Below the pieces are notes generated by a model, which saw only the letters and a list, made by a program, of their open reading frames with translations, was not told the DNA's origin and searched no databases. The translations under genes and the position numbers were made by a program. DNA of 55,205 bases from Chloroflexota bacterium. Lineage in GTDB: Bacteria > Chloroflexota > Dehalococcoidia > Lucifugimonadales > Australimonadaceae. This document shows, in pieces, positions 49,400 to 55,205 of this stretch (position 1 is its first letter; every line of letters starts with the position of its first letter). Location of the stretch: NCBI GenBank assembly GCA_009838965.1, contig VXQP01000071.1, positions 1-55,205 of the forward strand, read 5' to 3'.

Positions 49400-50318
49400 C
49401 CACCGGCTCGGACGCCGCCGGAACGGCGGGAGCTGCTTTGCGAGCCGGAGCCGCCACGCGGCGGGGTTTGGTGGGCTCGGGCAGCGCCGTCCTGCCGAGG
49501 CTGAACGCTTCGAGGCTCTCCAGCTGGCTGGCGCGCACCCACTCGTCGCGTCCCACCGGAGCGACGAGCCAGCTCTCCAGCACGGCCTGGCGCTTCACCT
49601 CAACTTTCGTGCGCGCGGTGGCCTCCGGGTTCCAGTCGTACGCCGCGTTGACCGTCGGCGAGAGGTGCATGGAGGTTGGCACGAGCATGCCAAGGAATGC
49701 ATAGGTCGCCTTCCCCTGCTGGCAGAGAACGATCTGGTGGCCGGGGGTCGGACCTGCGGCAGGCTCGACCCAGACGCCGGAGCAGACCTCGGTAGTGCTG
49801 TCAACCAGTTCGAGCTGTCCGCTGTCCAGCAGAGGCTCGACGTCGTCCGCGCGGTACTGTTTACGGTTCCTCCTGCTGGGCCGCATCGCCTCTTCTAGTG
49901 CATCCTTATGGACGATGTAGCGGGCATTCGGGAATGTGGGAAGCACACGCCCTGAGGAAGTGAAGTGGGTGCACCCTCCCGCGTACTCGGAGAAGAGGTC
50001 CGTCTGGATGACGACGGCGATGTCCTTCGGCATGAGGCCGATCTGCTTCAACTCCCTTGCCATCGACGATCTGCTGCGGGTCCGGACAAGGTCGAGGGAG
50101 AGCGGGGGTTTGTCGCCGGGGCCCGTGTTCACCAGCACCCAGCCGTCCGGGTGATCGATGAGCAGGCTGTAGTTGCCGACGGAGACCCGGTTCTGGCGGT
50201 CCGGGGAAACGAACCGCTCCCAGATCTGCTTGGCGGTCGCCCCGAACACGGTGCCGCCGTCCAGGCGAGTAGTGCTGACACGGAGTAGACGTATGTACGG
50301 TTTGGCTGCCTTACCCAT
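49371..50318 (-). CDS. metallo-beta-lactamase-fold protein with a degenerate active site
   Basis: 315 residues. The fold is recognisable: [20 protein letters not shown], then [20 protein letters not shown], where active enzymes have THLHFDHAGG. All four metal-binding residues of that motif are changed (to D, F, E, Y), and the later GHTPGH is GPTPGH. A hydrolase role is therefore unlikely; a binding or regulatory role is possible. The C-terminal ~40 residues are Ala/Pro/Arg-rich. Start 50318 follows AAGGAGA; an in-frame ATG at 50492 lies upstream of the promoter. The last 29 nt overlap trmD's 3' end. Confidence 0.75.
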   Translation of the reverse strand: MGKAAKPYIRLLRVSTTRLDGGTVFGATAKQIWERFVSPDRQNRVSVGNYSLLIDHPDGWVLVNTGPGDKPPLSLDLVRTRSRSSMARELKQIGLMPKDIAVVIQTDLFSEYAGGCTHFTSSGRVLPTFPNARYIVHKDALEEAMRPSRRNRKQYRADDVEPLLDSGQLELVDSTTEVCSGVWVEPAAGPTPGHQIVLCQQGKATYAFLGMLVPTSMHLSPTVNAAYDWNPEATARTKVEVKRQAVLESWLVAPVGRDEWVRASQLESLEAFSLGRTALPEPTKPRRVAAPARKAAPAVPAASEPVVTPAARVPA

Positions 50319-50364
50319 CGGAATCTCCTTAGGCGCAGGAGCGCTTGCAGGAACAATGGCGGCT

Positions 50365-50392
50365 ATTATGTCCAAGTTTTCGGTTTTGTCAA
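50365..50392 (-). promoter_or_regulatory. sigma-70-type promoter of the gene at 49371
   Basis: On the minus strand: TTGACA (50392-50387), 16 bp, CATAAT (50370-50365). Two copies of AAACCGAAA lie around the -35, about 25 bp apart, possibly operator half-sites. The leader is ~40 nt. Confidence 0.7.
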
Positions 50393-50524
50393 TACTTTGT
50401 TTAGATTTCGGTTTAGAAAAACAACCAAGCATATGCGCGTTCAGAGATGAGACTCGTGAAGAGCAGCGTCCGACCATCCTTGCCGGAAGCATGGAATCGA
50501 TATTGAACGAAGTTTAGGAAATTG

Positions 50525-50866
50525 TCAGGATGCGGCTGAACGGCGGGCGCTCGCACCACCGAGCGCAGCGCCGACCGTGCCCCCTGCGAATACCCACAGC
50601 ACTGCCGCTCCGACCACCACCAGTACGAAATTCGCCGACAACTGCGCGAACAGGGCTACCCCCATGACGGCTATAACCGCGGGGAACAGCAGCAATACCG
50701 CCATGAGCAGACCGACGAGCAGCGCCTGTCCCTGGGTGCAAGCGCTCCACGTGCCCGCCATGTACCCCCCGATGAGAGGGGACGGGACCGCCGTCACGAA
50801 GTGCACGATGGGGATGAGGATGCAAGCAAGGGTGACGGCTGCCCCCACGAGGGCGGCTTTGAACAC
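50525..50866 (-). CDS. small multi-pass membrane protein
   Basis: 113 residues from GTG 50866 (behind GAGAGG), with three or four hydrophobic segments: ALVGAAVTLACILIPIVHFV, then LVGLLMAVLLLFPAVIAVMG and FVLVVVGAAVLWVFAGG. A conserved-looking GGYMAGTW lies between the first two. Similar to small glycine-rich membrane proteins of the DUF5518 kind, without certainty. The extended frame upstream to 51058 has an arginine-rich, unlike-protein composition and is not used. Function unknown. Confidence 0.6.
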   Translation of the reverse strand: MFKAALVGAAVTLACILIPIVHFVTAVPSPLIGGYMAGTWSACTQGQALLVGLLMAVLLLFPAVIAVMGVALFAQLSANFVLVVVGAAVLWVFAGGTVGAALGGASARRSAAS

Positions 50867-51150
50867 GGCAGGACCTCTCAGGCACAGGAAGGTTGCGGAA
50901 AGTGTACGGACGGGCGGCGAGGACTGTCCAACGCACGCGGCAAACTTCACTCGGCTGAATACGCCACGGCGTTGTGTGCCTCGCCTGCCGCCGTGCGAGG
51001 CGTTCGTTCGATTGCGATTCTCGTAGGCAATCGCCTGCGGCACGGCTGGAGGCGGCATGCCGTGGCGACGCTGTGGCGGATATAGAACATCGACTCGAAC
51101 CAGTGTAGTATGCAGTCGTCATCGCTAAAGCCGTCCTCAGAGGAGGAGCA

Positions 51151-51354
51151 GTGACCGCGTTTCAGCGACGGATCCCCGAGGAGGAAGACCTCAAGGGCAT
51201 GCTCGCCAGAGCGGGGATGGTCCTCTCCCCGGAAGATCTCGAAATCATGGAGACGGCCTTCCCGGCTGTCCGGGCTCAGTTGGAACGCCTGTACTCCTAC
51301 GAGTTCGAAGGGGAGGTCTACCCATTCCGCAACATCTTCCCAAAGAACGGTTGA
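51151..51354 (+). CDS. AtzG/GatC-like small amidase partner
   Basis: 67 residues, start GTG 51151 behind GAGGAGGAG, ending exactly one base before the amidase ATG. Helical, with LARAGMVLSPEDLEIMETAF in the middle. Small GatC-like proteins such as AtzG wrap around and stabilise an amidase partner of the AtzE type, and the gene order matches. Similarity is by layout and length more than by motif. The -10 TAGTAT at about 51106-51111 sits upstream. Confidence 0.5.
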   Translation: MTAFQRRIPEEEDLKGMLARAGMVLSPEDLEIMETAFPAVRAQLERLYSYEFEGEVYPFRNIFPKNG

Positions 51355-52749
51355 ATGAGCACCGACGCCCTCTGTTACCTGAACATCTCTGAAGCGGCAG
51401 CACTGATCCGCGACAGGAAGCTGTCGCCGGTTGAGTTGACCAAGGCCCATATCGAACGAATCGACCGGTTGAACCCGGAGATCAAGGCCTACGTCACGCG
51501 AACAGATGAGCAAGCGCTTGCTGACGCCAGGGTCGCAGAGTCTGACATCAACGCAGGACACTACCGGGGCGCCCTGCATGGGATACCGGTCTCCTTCAAG
51601 GACCTCTATGACACAGCAGGGACCAGGACAACGGGGCAATCCAAGGTCTTCGCTGACCGCGTTCCCGCCGAGGACTCGGCATCCGTGGCCAGCATCAGGA
51701 AGGCAGGAGCGGTAACGCTCGGTAAGGTGGCGCTGGCGGAGTTCGGCCTGGGTGGCTCGCCCACAAGCCTGTTCGAGACGCCGAGCAACCCCTGGAACCT
51801 CGACTATTCGCCGGGCGGATCGAGCAGCGGGTCAGGCGCGGCACTCGCGGCGGGGCTCTGCATGGGATCGTTCGGCACGGACACGGGTGGCTCACTGAGG
51901 AACCCCGGACATTGCTCGGGGATCGTGGGCCTGAAACCCACGCTTGGCCGGGTCAGCCGCTTCGGCGTCATTCCGTGCAGCTGGTCACTGGACACGGTCG
52001 GCCCGATGGCTCGGACGGTTGGCGACGTCGCGTTGCTGCTCCAGGCCGTCGCCGGGCACGACCCGCGCGACCCCTCATCCGCCGACCGGCCGGTGCCGGA
52101 CTACCCAGCAGCGCTGGGAGGGAGCATCGAGGGCCTCAGGGTCGGCGTGGCCAGGGACTACTTCTTCAGGACCGACCTAGGTGCGGATCCCGAGGTCGTC
52201 CAGTGCGCTGAGGAGGCGATCGCCGTGCTCAGGGAGCTCGGCGCCTCAATTGAGGAGGTGTCGGTCCCCAGCGTCGCGGACGCACGGTCCGCACAGATGG
52301 TCATCATGCACGCAGAGGCGTTCGCCTACCATCGGCAGTTCCTGCGGGATCGTCCTGGAGACTACGGGCCAGTGCGTTTCCGCTTCTGGCTCGGCGCCTT
52401 GTACACGGCAGAGGACTACCTGCAGGCGAACCTGTTCCGCCGGCAGATCGTCAGCGAAGTTGACGACGTATTGAAGAAGGTGGACTTGATCGTCACCCCG
52501 ACCATGCCACGGCCTGCCCCCCCGGGGGGAGATTCCTCCCCGTTTGGCACACTGACCGGCCTCAACTTCTTGGCTCCGTTCAATCTCACCGGCACGCCGG
52601 CGGTTTCCGTACCGTGCGGCTTCACCAGCGGCGGGCTGCCCGTGGGGCTCCAGATCGCGGGGCGCTGGTTTGACGAAGCGACAGTCCTGCGCGCGGCGAA
52701 TGCTTATGAGGAGGCGGCCCCCTGGTCCGAGATGCATCCTGACCTGTAG
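51355..52749 (+). CDS. amidase (amidase-signature family)
   Basis: 464 residues. The Ser-cisSer-Lys machinery is visible: the lysine in HGIPVSFKDLYDTAG, and GGSSSGSGAALAAGL with FGTDTGGSLRNPGHCSG supplying the two serines. GLKPTLGRVSRFGVIP is the signature's continuation. The enzyme hydrolyses an amide to acid and ammonia. Start ATG 51355 follows the AtzG-like stop without a gap. The next gene, a TctA-TctB fusion, starts 72 nt later on the same strand, so import of an acid or amide and its hydrolysis may be linked. Confidence 0.9.
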   Translation: MSTDALCYLNISEAAALIRDRKLSPVELTKAHIERIDRLNPEIKAYVTRTDEQALADARVAESDINAGHYRGALHGIPVSFKDLYDTAGTRTTGQSKVFADRVPAEDSASVASIRKAGAVTLGKVALAEFGLGGSPTSLFETPSNPWNLDYSPGGSSSGSGAALAAGLCMGSFGTDTGGSLRNPGHCSGIVGLKPTLGRVSRFGVIPCSWSLDTVGPMARTVGDVALLLQAVAGHDPRDPSSADRPVPDYPAALGGSIEGLRVGVARDYFFRTDLGADPEVVQCAEEAIAVLRELGASIEEVSVPSVADARSAQMVIMHAEAFAYHRQFLRDRPGDYGPVRFRFWLGALYTAEDYLQANLFRRQIVSEVDDVLKKVDLIVTPTMPRPAPPGGDSSPFGTLTGLNFLAPFNLTGTPAVSVPCGFTSGGLPVGLQIAGRWFDEATVLRAANAYEEAAPWSEMHPDL

Positions 52750-52821
52750 CGCGCGTGCCCCCTGGGAGAGAGGGAAGAAGCGGCACAGGAGTACAGGAGG
52801 GCCGGCTGAGACGGTGACCAC

Positions 52822-54939
52822 ATGCTAGAAGCCAGCTTCGAGGCAATCCAGCACATCATCTCCCCTTGGGGGATGGTCGCCCTCATCAGCGGCACGATGA
52901 TCGGGATGCTGAGCGGGGCGATGCCCGGAGGAACGCTCCCGACTCTGGTTGTGCTACTCGGTTTCGCCTACACGATGGACCCGGCGACCGCCCTTCCCCT
53001 CGCCACCGGGATGATTGCCACGGTCAACACGGGGGACACGCTTCCCGCGGTACTATTGGGGATCCCTGGTTCAGCCACCGGCCAGGCCACGATACTCGAC
53101 GGCTATCCGATGTCCCGGCAAGGCAGGGCTGGAGAGGCGCTTTCTGCCGCTTACTTCACTTCCATGCTGGGCGGAGTCTTTGGTGCTCTTTTCCTATTGG
53201 TAACCATCCCCGTTGTCAGGCCTCTGGTGCTGACCTTTGGCTCGCCTGAGTTTTTCATCTTGGGAATGGTTGCCATCTCCGTAGTCGGTGTTATCAGCAG
53301 CGGGGCATTCCTCAAGGGGCTGGCTTCGGGCGCCGTCGGGCTCTTGATCACAGCCATAGGTTTCGATGTGATTAACGGCACGTCGCGTGCCGTATTCGGA
53401 ATCGACTACCTCTGGGACGGGATCCCCCTCGTGCCCGCCGTCATCGGGTTGTTCGCGGTCCCCGAACTGTTGGACCTCTCCATCAGTGGGAAACCGATCG
53501 CGAGGGGCGACCTCAATGAGTTGCTCGACAAGGTGAACAAGGGGCGCAGGCTCGGGGTCCAGGCTGTCCTGCGCAACTTCCCCTTGATGCTCCGATCGTC
53601 CGGACTGGGGATCCTCGTGGGCATCCTCCCCGGGATCGGAGGCTCCCTGGCGAACTGGTTGACCTACGCCAACGCCCGTCAGACGGTGCGGGGAGGAGCT
53701 CAGACGTTCGGCACCGGCGATATCAGGGGTGTAATCGCGCCGGAGTCGGCCAACAATTCGGTGGACGGGGCGACGCTTGTGCCCACGCTCTGGTTCGGCG
53801 TTCCCGGCAGCGTGGGCATGGCGATCTTCCTCGGCTTCATGATCATCATGGGTCTCCAACCAGGTCCGCGCATGCTCGGAGAGGACCTCGACCTGACCCT
53901 GACCATCGTCTTCAGCCTGGCGCTTGCGAACGTGTTTGGCACGGGGGTCGCCCTTGCCTTCTCTCCCACGCTGGCCCGCATCGCCTTCGTGCGGCCTGGC
54001 ATCCTCGTCCCGCTGGTACTAGCCGTGATGATGATCACCGCGTTCCAGGCAAGCGTTTCGATGGGTGACCTGCTGGCGGTGCTTGCCTTTGCCGCGATGG
54101 GTTTCTTCATGAAGACCCATGGCTGGCCGCGGCCGCCCATCATCATCGCGCTGGTCCTTGGGTCCACGATCGAGCGCTTCTACTTCCTTGCCACGAAGAC
54201 CTATGGCCTTTCCATGCTCTGGCGGCCCGGATTCCTAGGCATCATCATCGTCGCCGTCATCACGGCGCTCTACACCGTGTGGATCCAGCGGTCTGTAGCG
54301 GCGGAGGCCCGCAAGCAGCAGAGCTATACGGACGGTTCCGTGCCTTCAGGCTCGAGCGGAACACCAGTTCCGGGACCGGACGAAGCACCTCCAACCCCGG
54401 CGACCGCTCCGGGCCGCAACCTGTCGGCAAGCCTCGTTATGAGGAGGCTGAGGCCTGGTCCGGACGGCTTGTTTGCCCTCCTCCTGCTTGGAGTGTGCAT
54501 CTATTTCCTGATTGCATCGCTCGAATGGGTGTTGGAGTCCGCCCTGTTTCCGAGAACAGCCGGCATCGCGGGCCTCACGCTGTTGAGTCTGTACTTCCTG
54601 AACCGCGTCTTCAGGCGCGGCGAAGACGACGACGGGGAAGGACCTCAACTGATGGACATCGGAAGAATGCGGTCTGACCTGACACCGTCTGTCATGCGGC
54701 GCCGCTTCGCACAGTCGACTGGGACGCTCGTGGCCCTGGTCGGCAGCATCTGGCTGTTCGGCTTCCATGTCTCGATACCTGTCTACGTGTTCCTGTACCT
54801 GTGGCTCGTTGGCAAGGTTCGGCCGTGGATAGCGGTGCTCCCGGCTATCATGTTCGAGGCCTTGCTGATCGGGTTCTATGACCGGCTGTTACACACGAAT
54901 TGGCACACGCCGATCCTCCTTCCATTCCTTGGTTCATGA
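52822..54939 (+). CDS. tripartite tricarboxylate transporter, TctA-TctB fusion
   Basis: 705 residues. Residues 1-~490 are TctA, the large channel: MLSGAMPGGTLPTLVVLLGF, GIPGSATGQATILDGYPMSR, LGILVGILPGIGGSLANW, with 10-12 membrane segments. A Pro/Ser/Gly linker (about 500-530) leads to ~175 residues with four hydrophobic segments typical of TctB (VMRRLRPGPDGLFALLLLGV at its start). tctA and tctB are separate genes in most bacteria. The system drives secondary uptake of carboxylates captured by TctC. Start ATG 52822. The TctC lipoprotein follows 44 nt later. Odd: no separate TctB. Confidence 0.88.
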   Translation: MLEASFEAIQHIISPWGMVALISGTMIGMLSGAMPGGTLPTLVVLLGFAYTMDPATALPLATGMIATVNTGDTLPAVLLGIPGSATGQATILDGYPMSRQGRAGEALSAAYFTSMLGGVFGALFLLVTIPVVRPLVLTFGSPEFFILGMVAISVVGVISSGAFLKGLASGAVGLLITAIGFDVINGTSRAVFGIDYLWDGIPLVPAVIGLFAVPELLDLSISGKPIARGDLNELLDKVNKGRRLGVQAVLRNFPLMLRSSGLGILVGILPGIGGSLANWLTYANARQTVRGGAQTFGTGDIRGVIAPESANNSVDGATLVPTLWFGVPGSVGMAIFLGFMIIMGLQPGPRMLGEDLDLTLTIVFSLALANVFGTGVALAFSPTLARIAFVRPGILVPLVLAVMMITAFQASVSMGDLLAVLAFAAMGFFMKTHGWPRPPIIIALVLGSTIERFYFLATKTYGLSMLWRPGFLGIIIVAVITALYTVWIQRSVAAEARKQQSYTDGSVPSGSSGTPVPGPDEAPPTPATAPGRNLSASLVMRRLRPGPDGLFALLLLGVCIYFLIASLEWVLESALFPRTAGIAGLTLLSLYFLNRVFRRGEDDDGEGPQLMDIGRMRSDLTPSVMRRRFAQSTGTLVALVGSIWLFGFHVSIPVYVFLYLWLVGKVRPWIAVLPAIMFEALLIGFYDRLLHTNWHTPILLPFLGS

Positions 54940-54983
54940 CGAGACGGCATCCGCGCGTTGAGCGCCAGCAAAGGAGAAGCGAT

Positions 54984-55205
54984 ATGAAGATGAGGACCAT
55001 GGCACGCAGACCTGTCATGCTGTTGAGCCTGATGACCGTCGTGTTGATGCTGTTCCTGGGCGCCTGTGGAGGCGAGGATGCGACACCCACTTCTCCACCT
55101 CCCCAGCCTGCGGCCGCCACACCCACGCCCGGACCTGCCGCGACACCGACACCCACGCTGGCGCCAGGCCAACCGACGCCGACACCACGACCCCCCACTC
55201 CCACC
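54984..55205 (+). CDS. TctC-type solute-binding lipoprotein, 3' end missing
   Basis: The window holds the first 74 codons. A signal peptide (RRPVMLLSLMTVVLMLFLG) ends in the lipobox LGAC with Cys28, then GGED and a Pro-Thr-Ala-rich linker that runs off the end. No binding domain is seen here; assignment to TctC rests on position after TctA-TctB and on the Pro-Thr linker matching the gene at the left end. Start ATG 54984 follows AAGGAGAAG. Confidence 0.8.
   Translation, partial: MKMRTMARRPVMLLSLMTVVLMLFLGACGGEDATPTSPPPQPAAATPTPGPAATPTPTLAPGQPTPTPRPPTPT

Overview
The window is about 55.2 kb of high-GC bacterial DNA. It carries an unusual concentration of catabolic gene families: five amidohydrolase-2 genes, four HyuB and one HyuA, a molybdenum hydroxylase large subunit, a GMC oxidoreductase, a Rieske oxygenase, SDR and epimerase enzymes, and a 2-oxoacid dehydrogenase E1. 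It also has three solute-binding-protein genes with proline/threonine-repeat linkers, at least two of them lipoproteins. This repertoire and the Pro-Thr lipoprotein linkers suggest a Chloroflexota bacterium of the Dehalococcoidia/SAR202 kind. That assignment is an inference; there is no rRNA or ribosomal protein to anchor it.

Layout. At 1-1108 lies the 3' part of a TctC-type binding protein. At 1430-4608 a bicupin precedes a xanthine-dehydrogenase-family molybdenum subunit. At 4665-8390 a visibly AT-richer 1241-codon SF1 helicase with a C-terminal PD-(D/E)XK-like domain looks like an acquired defence or repair gene. From 18379 down to 8956 (minus strand) runs a tightly packed nine-gene catabolic operon: HyuB, epimerase, zinc alcohol dehydrogenase, two near-identical amidohydrolases, a thiol-dioxygenase-like cupin, a CoxG-like protein, a GMC oxidoreductase and a cupin. 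Divergent from it are HyuA (18516-20564) and a complete branched-chain-amino-acid-type ABC importer (20707-25722), then a HyuB (25772) and a Rieske oxygenase (27573). At 28906-31980 (minus) are an SDR between two copies of a hairpin repeat and a decaying thiamine-diphosphate operon (E1 beta intact, E1 alpha frameshifted, a short remnant upstream). At 32020-35429 two HyuB genes overlap. At 35461-36945 are a NucS-like nuclease-domain protein and an orphan DinJ-like antitoxin. At 37039-44672 are three more amidohydrolases, an EamA exporter, an epimerase, and an operon (amidohydrolase, triple-RidA protein, alpha/beta hydrolase) that resembles an aminomuconate-type meta-cleavage module.

The right part (44759-51000) is more housekeeping-like: tRNA-Pro(UGG), two small phage-like genes, a radical SAM DNA-repair-type gene behind a GAAC-N4-GTTC LexA-type box, a peroxiredoxin whose catalytic codon is an in-frame TGA (probable selenoprotein), a MoaB/Mog-like protein, TrmD and a degenerate metallo-beta-lactamase-fold protein. 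The last 4 kb hold an AtzG-like protein, an amidase, a fused TctA-TctB membrane component and the start of a TctC lipoprotein.

Most notable signals: (1) the selenocysteine peroxiredoxin with a candidate bacterial SECIS hairpin directly 3' of the UGA; (2) the helicase-nuclease fusion; (3) an extended -10 motif (TGnTAnnAT) in front of many genes, sitting only 6-7 nt from the start codon of three of them, which implies leaderless transcripts; (4) LexA-type control of the radical SAM gene; (5) both window ends lying in the Pro-Thr linker of TctC-type genes, which may mean the sequence closes on itself.
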